From Melioribacter roseus P3M-2 (GTDB lineage Bacteria; Bacteroidota; Ignavibacteria; Ignavibacteriales; Melioribacteraceae), in contig NC_018178.1 of assembly GCF_000279145.1 (NCBI RefSeq), forward strand, positions 124,001 to 188,000: a stretch of 64,000 nt of DNA, read 5' to 3'. Each line of letters opens with the position of its first letter. The stretch's first letter is position 1. Below, in pieces: positions 45,085 through 53,467 of this stretch. The translations under genes and the position numbers were made by a program. The notes under the pieces were generated by a model, which ran no database searches, was not told where the DNA came from, and saw only the letters and a program-made list of their open reading frames with translations.

Positions 45085-45562
45085 TTTTTTTAGACGATTT
45101 TGTAAGCGACTGGTCAATCAAGCCTCTGCCGCTTTTGTTCAACTTGCCGGACTCTTTCAAGTCGGATAGAATGGCGTCGAGGATTCCGTTAATAAATTTA
45201 TTGCTGTTGGAAGTGGAAAAGTCCTTGGCGATTTCGATAATTTCATTAATTGTAACTTTCGGCGGGATGTCCGGGAAATAGAGCAACTCACAAATACCGA
45301 TACGCAAAAGAATTCTGTCGATCAATGCAATTCTGTCCATTTCCCAATTAGCCACTTTTTCTTTAATTTTTTCGTCGAGTTCTTTTCTGTTAATGATCGT
45401 TTTTTCGATTAATTCTCTGGCAAAATCGATATCGGTTTGGACGGATAAATCCGACAGGAGCCCGTTTATAAGCGCTTCGAGACCTTCGCCGTTAAGTTCA
45501 TAAGCATAAAGAACCTGAAGCGCTCTTTCGCGTAGAATTCTTCTTACTGATTTCTTATTCAT
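45056..45562 (-). CDS. nusB: Transcription antitermination factor NusB
   Basis: A 168-residue all-helical RNA-binding factor that, with NusE and NusG, allows RNA polymerase to read through ribosomal RNA operons. Family features: RRILRERALQVLYAYELNG at the start, WEMDRIALIDRILLRIGICELLYFPDIPPKVTINEIIEIAKDFSTSNSNKFINGILDAI at the end (read as a long conserved C-terminal block). The GTG at 45589 is an alternative start, but ATG 45562 gives the normal N-terminus. A charged tail of about 25 residues after SDLKES is longer than usual. Confidence 0.94.
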   Translation of the reverse strand: MNKKSVRRILRERALQVLYAYELNGEGLEALINGLLSDLSVQTDIDFARELIEKTIINRKELDEKIKEKVANWEMDRIALIDRILLRIGICELLYFPDIPPKVTINEIIEIAKDFSTSNSNKFINGILDAILSDLKESGKLNKSGRGLIDQSLTKSSKKNESIDDQES

Positions 45563-45639
45563 TATATAAAAGACCGGATTTTTTAACACACAAATCTAAG
45601 ATACTTGTCGGTAAAATGAAAATCGTTCGACAATTATTC

Positions 45640-46668
45640 TCAAATCGCAAATAGCCAAAAGAGAATAAGCGCAATGCCCTCCCTGAGCCGGTAATAAAAC
45701 GCTCGGGAAAAAATCATTTTATAACCGGAAGGTATCAGGTCGGCTTTAATGCCGAAGAAGCCGCACGTTTGATTAATTCTTGGCAGATGAAATTTATCGG
45801 AAATAATTGCGAGATTTTCGGAATTACTGTTTGCATTCTTAATGTAATATAAATATTTAATCTGCTCCCGGGTAGCGCCCGATTTATCTTCTTTAATAAT
45901 CGACCGTGTATCGACTCCGAGATTCAATAAAAAATGATAACCCGCATCGGCTTCGCTCAATTCGCCGGGCGCTTTTCCTCCGGTTAAAATAATTTTTTTA
46001 ACGATACCGCTTCTGTATAAATCGAGAGTTTTTCTCAAACGCGCTTCGAAAATGGGACTGGGCGATTTTTTGTTCCATACCGCGGCGCCCGGAACCAACG
46101 CATAGTCGTATGTCTTCCCTTTGATTTCTTCCGGCGAAGCAGGATAGAACCAAACATAAAACAGACTGATTACAAAAAAGAGAGTCAGGAGAAGTAAAGT
46201 TCTGAAGAATGAGACCAAATAAACGGTTCTCTCTTTTGAAAGAGCCCTACTCCAGAGATAAATCATCATATAAAGTTGAAAGAAATACGAAATAAGAAAC
46301 AACAGACCGACATGAATTTTTTTGATCTGGAAAGTGAAAAAATATTCTTCGGAAGTATACGAATCGAGCAGATTCAGCAAACCTGTATATTTGTCTATGA
46401 ATATTAAAATCAATGGCGTTACCGATAGAATAAGCAGCAAATACAAAAGTATTCCTGAAAGATTTTTCGATTTCCTTTTGGCGGCAATTAAACCCGCAAT
46501 TGTCAAAAACGTTACGATTATATTGAGCAGGTTCCCGAAAAAGTACGGGTTGTAGCCGACAGGATTTAATCCGTTATTCAGATATTTTAGCGTCGAAATA
46601 AATACAAAAAGCGCAATGACTGCGGCAATTAAGAAAGGCAAAGAAATTTGTTTTTTAGCCGGTTTCAA
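45640..46668 (-). CDS. DUF218/YdcF-SanA-like protein with membrane-spanning N-terminus
   Basis: A 342-residue membrane protein. Residues 1-185 contain about five membrane helices. The C-terminal 155 residues form a DUF218 domain: YALVPGAAVWNKKSPSPIFEARL, KKIILTGGKAPGELSEAD and the histidine in ISDKFHLPR. The domain is found in SanA/YdcF-like proteins linked to envelope integrity, but the reaction is not known. Its start overlaps the ABC ATPase stop by 4 bp, so the two are probably translated together. Confidence 0.85.
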   Translation of the reverse strand: MKPAKKQISLPFLIAAVIALFVFISTLKYLNNGLNPVGYNPYFFGNLLNIIVTFLTIAGLIAAKRKSKNLSGILLYLLLILSVTPLILIFIDKYTGLLNLLDSYTSEEYFFTFQIKKIHVGLLFLISYFFQLYMMIYLWSRALSKERTVYLVSFFRTLLLLTLFFVISLFYVWFYPASPEEIKGKTYDYALVPGAAVWNKKSPSPIFEARLRKTLDLYRSGIVKKIILTGGKAPGELSEADAGYHFLLNLGVDTRSIIKEDKSGATREQIKYLYYIKNANSNSENLAIISDKFHLPRINQTCGFFGIKADLIPSGYKMIFSRAFYYRLREGIALILFWLFAI

Positions 46669-47462
46669 TTCAATTTATCGGGTTTGACCAAAACATTTAA
46701 AATATCGTCCGTATATTTAATTACTTCCGCATTAACTTTAAATATTTCTCTGATATTTTTTTCGTTAAGCGCTTCGCTTTTTTTGCCGGATATTACGATT
46801 CTTCCGTTGACCATAAATGCAATATCGTCCGAATAAATGCCCGCCAGATTGAGATCGTGGGTAACCGTAAGAATAGTAATGCGCTTTTGTCTCCTGAGTT
46901 CGTTTAATATTCCGTAAATGCTAACCTGATGTTCAATATCGAGGTGCGCATTCGGTTCGTCGAGTAGTATAATCGAGGCGTCTTGCGCAACGGCTCTCGC
47001 AATCATTACCCGCTGCAATTCGCCGCCGGACAATTCATTGATCCCTTTATGTTTAATATGATCGATTTCAAATGTTTCGAGCGCGTGTTTAACGATCCGC
47101 CGGTCGTCTTCGTCTTCAAAACCCATAAAATTCATATAGGGCGTTCTTCCCATCATGACGGTTTCATATACGGAATACGGAAAGGCGGAGGTGATTTTTT
47201 GAGGAACATAAGCGACTGTTTTGGCCAGGTCTTTTCTTTTATAATTTTTAATGTCGACGCCGTTTATAAAGATACTTCCCCGGTCGGGTTTAATAAAACG
47301 AAGTATTAATTTCAGGAGGGTCGATTTTCCGCTTCCATTCGGTCCGAGCAAACTCAAAAAGGCGCCTTTATTAATTCCCCAGTCGTCTACCGAAAGTTTA
47401 AATTGATTGTACTCCTTACCGCTTTGGTAGCTAAAATAAAGGTTGTTAATTTTAATTATCAA
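46665..47462 (-). CDS. ABC transporter ATP-binding protein (iron complex/cobalamin type)
   Basis: A 265-residue ATPase of the FepC/BtuD type. Walker A is GPNGSGKSTL, the signature is LSGGELQRVMIARAVAQD, Walker B is IILLDEPNAHLD and the switch histidine is in TVTHDLN. AYVPQKITSAFPYSVYETVMMGR is the usual Q-loop segment of siderophore, heme or B12 importers. No permease or binding protein is adjacent: upstream is a terminator and tonB, downstream a DUF218 gene. It must therefore serve a permease encoded elsewhere. The start is a TTG with no strong ribosome site. Confidence 0.92.
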   Translation of the reverse strand: MIIKINNLYFSYQSGKEYNQFKLSVDDWGINKGAFLSLLGPNGSGKSTLLKLILRFIKPDRGSIFINGVDIKNYKRKDLAKTVAYVPQKITSAFPYSVYETVMMGRTPYMNFMGFEDEDDRRIVKHALETFEIDHIKHKGINELSGGELQRVMIARAVAQDASIILLDEPNAHLDIEHQVSIYGILNELRRQKRITILTVTHDLNLAGIYSDDIAFMVNGRIVISGKKSEALNEKNIREIFKVNAEVIKYTDDILNVLVKPDKLN

Positions 47463-47494
47463 TTTAGTTTGCAGATAATTTATAAATATGCGGA

Positions 47495-47581
47495 GATAAA
47501 AAAATAAAGGGGCTTTCTAAAAAGTTTATTGAATTTCGGATTCTTCCGCCGCAGCGGAACAATTACTTTTTAGACAGCCCC
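47495..47581 (-). terminator. Terminator after the tonB-like gene
   Basis: A long stem pairs 47509-47525 (GGGGCTTTCTAAAAAGT) with 47565-47581 (ACTTTTTAGACAGCCCC) with two mismatches. It encloses a smaller hairpin (TTCCGC CGCA GCGGAA) and is followed by a T-rich tract on the minus strand. It starts 8 bp after the stop codon. Confidence 0.65.
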
Positions 47582-47588
47582 AGAACTT

Positions 47589-48248
47589 TTATTGAAGCTT
47601 GAATACAACCGGAATGGATACCTGAACTTTTACCGGTTTGCCTCTTTGTCTGCCGGGTTTGAATTTGGTTTCCATTACGGCTTTGACTGCGGCCTCGTCG
47701 CATCCTGCTCCAATGCCTTTTATCACTTCCGCTTTAACCACGTTGCCGTTTTCGTCGACAAAAGCTTTAATATAAACTCTGCCCTGCACGCCGGCGCGTT
47801 TAGCTATTTCAGGATAAACAATTTTTTTCTGAATAGCTTCAATACCGCCTATCGGTTCGGGTTGTTCTTCAACTGCGACGAAGAATACAGCCTCTTCTTC
47901 TTCTTTGGCTTCTTCTTTCGGCGGCGGCGGAGGAGCCGCTGTTACCTGCTCGTTAATATCAAGCTCGGTTTCGCCAATTTCAATATCCTCCAGTACATCT
48001 TCGGACGGAGCTTCGATCGGAATTGGCGGCTTTGGCGGCGGAGGAGGAGCCGTTTCCTGTTTTGTATTAACCACATCCTCAACGTTTACCAATTCTTGCG
48101 CCGCTTCAAGTTTTACGACCTCTTTTTTCATCTGCGGGAAAAACTTGAAGGCAAGAATTATAACAGCCAGAGAGATAATAATACTAATTTCGAAAACCCT
48201 CTGATACTGTCTTTTAAGATCTGCTTTTGGATTTTTCTTTAAAGCCAC
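47589..48248 (-). CDS. tonB: TonB family energy transducer
   Basis: A 219-residue protein with one N-terminal membrane helix (about 16-35), a proline-rich and acidic periplasmic spacer (PPPPPKPPIPIEAP, AAPPPPPKEEAKEEEE) and a C-terminal TonB domain (AIQKKIVYPEIAKRAGVQGRVYIKAFVDENGNVVKAEV, KPVKVQVSIPVVFKL). It would pass energy from ExbB/ExbD to outer-membrane receptors such as the one at 14476-17385. ExbB/D are not in the window. Translation starts at GTG with AGGAG 7 bp upstream. It is followed by its own terminator. Confidence 0.93.
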   Translation of the reverse strand: MALKKNPKADLKRQYQRVFEISIIISLAVIILAFKFFPQMKKEVVKLEAAQELVNVEDVVNTKQETAPPPPPKPPIPIEAPSEDVLEDIEIGETELDINEQVTAAPPPPPKEEAKEEEEAVFFVAVEEQPEPIGGIEAIQKKIVYPEIAKRAGVQGRVYIKAFVDENGNVVKAEVIKGIGAGCDEAAVKAVMETKFKPGRQRGKPVKVQVSIPVVFKLQ

Positions 48249-48340
48249 AATTTATCTCCTATTTACACATTTAGCCTTAGCAAACTTAAAAAATTGAGAG
48301 TGAATAGTCAATTTGTTTCTCTTGTTTTACCCTTCATATT

Positions 48341-48772
48341 TTATATTGTTTCAATTCTTTTTACATTTTTTAAAAATTTATACACAATCAGCGCCCCTAA
48401 CGCGCCGCCCGCAATATCAAAAATCAAATCGAATATATCGCAATACCTGCCCGGAATGAATGCCTGATGAATTTCGTCCAGCGAGGCATAGATAATAATA
48501 AACCAGAGAGTTATTTTGAGCGGCATTCGTGAAAATTTAGGAATTTTACGCTGGAAATGCAGTGTAAGCTCCAACATCATCGACAGAATAAGATACGCGA
48601 TGAAATGCTGAATCTTATCTTGCCAAACGAATATCTGAGGCAATTTATCGGCGGGAATGGTTGTAAGCGAAAATAATAAGAGCCAATATATTACAAGCGG
48701 AATATAAACGTATCGACGCGGATTAGTCCTCAATATCCGGTAAAAAAGTATCAATAATGAATTTGATTGCAT
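48341..48772 (-). CDS. VanZ-like membrane protein
   Basis: A 143-residue protein with about four membrane helices and the VanZ-like signatures DKIQHFIAYLILS and DEIHQAFIPGRYCDIFDLIFDIAGG. The cellular role of these small membrane proteins is poorly known; the name comes from a teicoplanin-resistance cluster, and no glycopeptide genes are here. Its first 50 bp overlap the end of nnrDE, so it probably depends on that transcript. Confidence 0.85.
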   Translation of the reverse strand: MQSNSLLILFYRILRTNPRRYVYIPLVIYWLLLFSLTTIPADKLPQIFVWQDKIQHFIAYLILSMMLELTLHFQRKIPKFSRMPLKITLWFIIIYASLDEIHQAFIPGRYCDIFDLIFDIAGGALGALIVYKFLKNVKRIETI

Positions 48773-50291
48773 AAGGAATTTTTTCCATTAAATCATTCGC
48801 GGTAAAACCGTAAATTGTTTTTTCTTCGGCTAACAAATCAGCGGCAAGGCTGTGTAGATAAACGCCCGAAATTGCAGAAGCTTCGTTATTACCCGATTGA
48901 GCCAGAAACGAAGAGATTACTCCCGTCAGTACGTCGCCTGTACCGAATTTTGCCATCCCCTGATTTCCGGTTGTATTAACGAACACCTCGCCGGCAGGAT
49001 TGAAAATTAATGTAGGCGCGCCTTTCAATACCAGATGACATTTGTTTTTAGCGGCAAATTTTTTTGCATGCGGAATTGGATTTACTTTCAGATCCTCGAC
49101 CGCAATACCGATGAGATTGGCAAATTCACCTAAATGCGGCGTTAATATCGAATTCTTTAGATATTGCTTCGAATTTGCCAGGGCAAAAATTGCATCTGCA
49201 TCGATAACGAATTTTTTCCCGTTATTCTTTTTAAGAATATTTATTACTGCGTTAATTGTATCCTTGTCTCGTCCGAGTCCGGGTCCGATTGCAATTGTAT
49301 CCGCCCAACAAATTTTTTCTTCGAGTTGAGAGGTCGCCTCTTCCGTTAAGAACCCCTTGCCATTATCATTATATGAAATTACTACTGCGGAACCGATTTT
49401 TGTCCGTACCGTCTCCGAAATTGAATCGGGCACAGCCAGAATAACCGCGCCAGCGCCCGCTCTTAATGCGGTTTCCGCAGCCAAGATAGCGGCTCCGGGC
49501 AAATTTCTTGAACCGGCTATTAGCAATACCTTCCCCGCCGAATATTTGTGGAGATCGGGCTCTTTGAGCGGAATATTCACGAAAGCGTCTTCCGGTTCGA
49601 TTAAATAAGTATCTGTTTCCAACCGATTATAATATTCCGAACCGATTCCAATGGAACCTTTTACAACTTTACCGCAGTGAGTATAACCTTTACCGTAAAA
49701 AAGTCCCGTTTTGTATTCGGAAAGCGTAACGGTCAAATCGGCTTCGAATACAACGTCTCCGTACCCCGTATCAACATCCAGTCCCGTCGGTAAGTCCACT
49801 GCGACTTTAAATGCGTCAATTGAGTTTAATTTTTCAACGATAGATTTATAGGGCTCTCTTAATTCGCCTTTGCTACCCGTGCCCAGTATTGAATCGACGA
49901 TTACATCCGCATTTTTTAATATTGAAAGGTCGTTTAGCCTTTTGTACTTAATTAATTTTGAATCGGGATAATATTTAATGAGATTTCTCAGCGCCCTAAA
50001 ATTTACAAGAGCGTCGCCTTTTAATTCTTTGTCGTCGGCAAGAGCAATAACAATTACTTTGTATCCGTTAATCAAAAGATGGCGCGCAAGGGCAAATCCG
50101 TCGCCCCCGTTATTTCCTTTCCCGGAGACTACGCCGAATGTAGTATTTTCAGAGAGGGGTAAATTTAATTTAATCTGCTCAAAGATGCTCCTGGCCGCAT
50201 TTTCCATTAAGACCAAGCCCGGCAAACCGAGCTTCGCAATTGCAAATTCATCGGCACTACGGACTTGTCGCGATGTAAATAAAGGAATCAT
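48723..50291 (-). CDS. nnr: Bifunctional NAD(P)H-hydrate epimerase / ADP-dependent dehydratase
   Basis: A 522-residue metabolite-repair enzyme. Residues 1-220 form the epimerase (YjeF_N) with VVSGKGNNGGDGFALARHL and VDLPTGLDVDTG. Residues 235-515 form the ribokinase-like dehydratase with LLIAGSRNLPGAAILAAETALRAGAGAV, IGPGLGRD and the catalytic GTGDVLTGVISSFLAQ. It would reconvert damaged NADH and NADPH hydrates. It starts 4 bp after nuoN ends, so it may be the last well-expressed gene of the complex I transcript, with the VanZ gene overlapping its end. Confidence 0.95.
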   Translation of the reverse strand: MIPLFTSRQVRSADEFAIAKLGLPGLVLMENAARSIFEQIKLNLPLSENTTFGVVSGKGNNGGDGFALARHLLINGYKVIVIALADDKELKGDALVNFRALRNLIKYYPDSKLIKYKRLNDLSILKNADVIVDSILGTGSKGELREPYKSIVEKLNSIDAFKVAVDLPTGLDVDTGYGDVVFEADLTVTLSEYKTGLFYGKGYTHCGKVVKGSIGIGSEYYNRLETDTYLIEPEDAFVNIPLKEPDLHKYSAGKVLLIAGSRNLPGAAILAAETALRAGAGAVILAVPDSISETVRTKIGSAVVISYNDNGKGFLTEEATSQLEEKICWADTIAIGPGLGRDKDTINAVINILKKNNGKKFVIDADAIFALANSKQYLKNSILTPHLGEFANLIGIAVEDLKVNPIPHAKKFAAKNKCHLVLKGAPTLIFNPAGEVFVNTTGNQGMAKFGTGDVLTGVISSFLAQSGNNEASAISGVYLHSLAADLLAEEKTIYGFTANDLMEKIPYAIKFIIDTFLPDIED

Positions 50292-50295
50292 AACT

Positions 50296-51726
50296 TCAAC
50301 CGACGGCTATGCTGATAACTCTTAACAGCAGGTCGGGAAACAGTCCGAATATCAAAACAAAAAGAGCTGAAATTATTATTGCAGACAAACTGTATGGACT
50401 AACGTTTATGGTTAAATCTTTTTGGGGCTCTTTGAAGTAAATATATACGACGACTTTAAGATAAAAATAGACGCTGATTACGCTCGACAATACGCCGACA
50501 ATTGCAAGCCAGGTAAGTCCTCCTTCGATTGCTCCCAGGAATACATAATACTTTCCGAAGAACCCGGCGAGAGGGGGAATTCCCGCCAGGGCAAACATAA
50601 AGAGCGACATAACTGCGGCGAGGAACGGACTGCGCGAATTCAAGCCGGCATACGAATCGATGTCCAGGTTGGCATCCGACTCGCCTTCAATGACCGATAT
50701 AATCGCAAAGGCTCCGATATTCATAAATGTATATGCGGCAAGATAAAAAATAATGCCGCTGATACTTTCGACGTTGTTTGCCGCAAGACCTATCGACATA
50801 TACCCCGCATGAGCAATCGACGAATATGCCAAAAGTCTTTTCAAATTGCTTTGAGACAACGCAATGACGCTTCCCGCTACCATGGACAAAGTAGCTATAA
50901 CTGCAAAATACGGTTGCAGCACATTATTCCCGTTTACCGGAGACGATAAAGCCAATAAGATAATAAGAACGCCGAAGGCTGCGGTTTTACCTGCGGTGGA
51001 CATTAATCCCGTAACTGTAGTCGCAGCTCCCTGATAAACGTCGGGCACCCACATATGGAAGGGAACAGCCGCAATCTTAAAACTGAAACCGACTACCAAA
51101 AGCAACACGCCCGTCCAGAATACAATATTACCCTGCATCGATACGATATTATCCACTATTGTAAAAATGCCCGTAGTTTGAGTAGCGCCGTAAACGAGAG
51201 CCAATCCGTACAAAATAAATCCCGAAGCAAAAGCGCCGAGGAGAAAATATTTTAACGAGGCTTCATTTGCGGTTAATTTTTTTCTGTTAATTCCAGCAAG
51301 AATATAAAAACAAATCGACATCAGTTCGAGACCCATAAAGATCATCAGCAAATCCTGAGTGCTTGCCATTACCATCATTCCTAGTACGGAGGATTGTATC
51401 AATATATAATACTCGCCGTAATAAGTGCCGTATTTTTTCAGATAATCGGCGGAAGCTAGCACAACAAGCATTGCAGCCACATTAAAAATAAAATTAAATA
51501 TGGCGGATATTCCCCCGGCTTCTATCATACCGCCGAACAGCAGCGCACGCTCGTTAATATTCCAGAGAGAAATAATACCAGCAGCCAAAAAAGCGATAGC
51601 GGAGAACCAGGGTAAAATTTCCTCGCTGCGTTTGAAATAAATTTCTATTAAAACCGATATTAATATTGTAACTCCCATCAGAATGAAGGGAATCAACATT
51701 AAATATTCTTGATTACTTGTAGGCAT
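50296..51726 (-). CDS. nuoN: NADH-quinone oxidoreductase subunit N
   Basis: A 476-residue antiporter-like subunit of complex I with about 14 membrane helices. Visible signatures include MIFMGLELMSICFYILAG with the conserved Glu, VGFSFKIAAVPFHMWVPDVYQGAATTVTGLMSTAGKTAAF with the central Lys and His, and RLLAYSSIAHAGYM. It pumps protons together with NuoL and NuoM. It is 2 bp after the small unknown gene and last of the nuo genes here. Confidence 0.97.
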   Translation of the reverse strand: MPTSNQEYLMLIPFILMGVTILISVLIEIYFKRSEEILPWFSAIAFLAAGIISLWNINERALLFGGMIEAGGISAIFNFIFNVAAMLVVLASADYLKKYGTYYGEYYILIQSSVLGMMVMASTQDLLMIFMGLELMSICFYILAGINRKKLTANEASLKYFLLGAFASGFILYGLALVYGATQTTGIFTIVDNIVSMQGNIVFWTGVLLLVVGFSFKIAAVPFHMWVPDVYQGAATTVTGLMSTAGKTAAFGVLIILLALSSPVNGNNVLQPYFAVIATLSMVAGSVIALSQSNLKRLLAYSSIAHAGYMSIGLAANNVESISGIIFYLAAYTFMNIGAFAIISVIEGESDANLDIDSYAGLNSRSPFLAAVMSLFMFALAGIPPLAGFFGKYYVFLGAIEGGLTWLAIVGVLSSVISVYFYLKVVVYIYFKEPQKDLTINVSPYSLSAIIISALFVLIFGLFPDLLLRVISIAVG

Positions 51727-51728
51727 AA

Positions 51729-52094
51729 TTACTCTATAAACAATATGTCTTCGTTAGTTTCTTCGATAATTAACTTATGATTTTCTTTAATGTGCAGAGC
51801 CAATTTTCTGTGATTCTCAAAATCGAAAATATCTTTCCCCTCCTCTACTACCACTAATTTAATGGTTTCATACTCCGTTACAACCTCTTCGAGATTCGGA
51901 TATTCGAAAAAATAAATTTCGGTAAAATTATCATACTTGTTGTAACAGGCTTCTTTTCGTTGGCTGCTGAAATCCATTATTATGTCGTTTTCCACGACGG
52001 CTTTGAGTATGTCCGCTTTGAAAGGAAGGAGCACTCTATTGCCGTAATGAAGTCCGTTAATATTATTTTTTAAAACCTCGTCTAATGTTCTCAT
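51729..52094 (-). CDS. Unknown 121-residue protein inside the complex I operon
   Basis: I do not recognise a family. The protein is soluble and acidic (IKLVVVEEGKDIFDFENH, HKLIIEETNEDILFIE) with alternating beta-strand-like and helical segments, no signal peptide and no membrane helix. ATG 52094 is chosen because AGAGG lies just upstream (52100-52104) and it follows the antiporter stop directly; the frame extends to 52118. It lies between the NhaD-type antiporter and nuoN with 1-2 bp gaps, so it is co-translated with them. A regulatory or assembly role is possible but not shown. Confidence 0.75.
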   Translation of the reverse strand: MRTLDEVLKNNINGLHYGNRVLLPFKADILKAVVENDIIMDFSSQRKEACYNKYDNFTEIYFFEYPNLEEVVTEYETIKLVVVEEGKDIFDFENHRKLALHIKENHKLIIEETNEDILFIE

Positions 52095-52095
52095 A

Positions 52096-53460
52096 TTAAC
52101 CTCTGCCATAATAAACAATAAACCATAAAATAGTAAATAAAGGCAATAAAATCGGGATTGAATATTTAATCAAATAACCGAAGAAACTCGGCATTTTAAT
52201 ACCGGCTCTTTCGCAAATCGATTTAACCATAAAATTGGGACCGTTGCCGATATAAGTCATTGCTCCGAAGAATACCGCCGCCACCGAAATTGCCTGAAGG
52301 TATAACGGATGCAACCACGCAAATTCGCTCACCTGTTCTTTTATCGTCACATCCATGCCGTATTTACCCAATGCGGCGCTGAGGAAATTCAGAAACGTGG
52401 GAGCGTTATCTAAAAACGCAGACAACGAACCCGTAGCCCAATAGAATATTCCGGCGTTCAATTGCTCGCCGTAGACCTTTGCTTCGTATGAAATTAATTG
52501 AAGGGCGGGTATCATGGTTGCAAATATTCCGATAAACAGATACGCCACTTCTCTGATAGGTTCGAAATTAAATTCGTTTTTCTCGAGTATTTCCTTATCG
52601 GCATTTTTGTAAGAAAGGTAAACTACAGTAAACATAATGATTTCTCTTACACCGATCGGAAGCGGAGCCAAAGAAGGCACCCAGCTAAAAATACCGGGGT
52701 CGAGAAATACTGAGATTAAAATAACCAGTAAATAGATAAGATTCTTGGTGCCCTTGATTTCAATCTTACCGGTATAATCCGTATCGGTTTCCGGCTCTTT
52801 GTTTCTAGAATCGATAACGTAAAAAATCGCCATCAATACAATCAATGTGGGCAGCCATAAATACCAGAGATGTTCTACGAACCAGAAGAAATCTACCCCT
52901 CTCAAAAATCCGAGAAACAACGGAGGGTCGCCGATCGGAGTTAATGCTCCTCCGATGTTGCTAACCGAAAAAATAAAGAAAATTATGTGATACGGCTTAA
53001 TCCTGTTCTTATTAATACGAATATAAGGACGTATCAAAAGCATCGATGCGCCGGTTGTACCGATGATATTTGCAATAACAGAGCCGAACAAAAGCACGAA
53101 GATATTGAGCAACGGCGTCGATTTTTTGTCTATCTTAATAAGAATTCCGCCGGAAGCCACAAACAGCGAGGCCAATAAAGCAATAAATGAAATATATTCG
53201 GCGGCAGTGTGCAACAAAGTATGAGTATCGTTTAACAATACCAAATAATAAAACGTGGTTATGCTTCCCAATGCAATTGCTATCTTAGGATAATTCTTTT
53301 CCCAGAAGTGATGATAAAAAAGAGGACCCGTAGCAATCATAATCAACAAGACCGCAAACGGAATTACCATCCAGGGATTTGGCAGCGCGTGAGCGGCTTC
53401 GCCTCCGGAGGCAAAAATATCTTTCGATAAAAACGCCAATAGTAATACTAATTTTTTCAT
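52096..53460 (-). CDS. nhaD: NhaD-type sodium:proton antiporter within the nuo operon
   Basis: A 454-residue ion-transporter-superfamily protein with about 12 membrane helices. The N-terminus (LLLAFLSKDIFASGGEAAHA) looks like a signal-like first helix. IIGTTGASMLLIRPYIRINK and SNIGGALTPIGDPPLFLGFLRG are typical of NhaD/CitMHS-like antiporters, and IGNGPNFMVKSICERAGIKMPSFFGY marks the second half. It would exchange Na+ for H+. It lies between nuoM and nuoN, 7 bp after nuoM, which suggests its work is tied to the ion gradient made by complex I. Confidence 0.88.
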   Translation of the reverse strand: MKKLVLLLAFLSKDIFASGGEAAHALPNPWMVIPFAVLLIMIATGPLFYHHFWEKNYPKIAIALGSITTFYYLVLLNDTHTLLHTAAEYISFIALLASLFVASGGILIKIDKKSTPLLNIFVLLFGSVIANIIGTTGASMLLIRPYIRINKNRIKPYHIIFFIFSVSNIGGALTPIGDPPLFLGFLRGVDFFWFVEHLWYLWLPTLIVLMAIFYVIDSRNKEPETDTDYTGKIEIKGTKNLIYLLVILISVFLDPGIFSWVPSLAPLPIGVREIIMFTVVYLSYKNADKEILEKNEFNFEPIREVAYLFIGIFATMIPALQLISYEAKVYGEQLNAGIFYWATGSLSAFLDNAPTFLNFLSAALGKYGMDVTIKEQVSEFAWLHPLYLQAISVAAVFFGAMTYIGNGPNFMVKSICERAGIKMPSFFGYLIKYSIPILLPLFTILWFIVYYGRG

Positions 53461-53467
53461 CTTTTCC

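Noticed and set aside
47592-48242. 216-residue frame antisense to tonB
   Set aside because: Low-complexity F/R-rich product that mirrors the proline-rich codons of the real gene.
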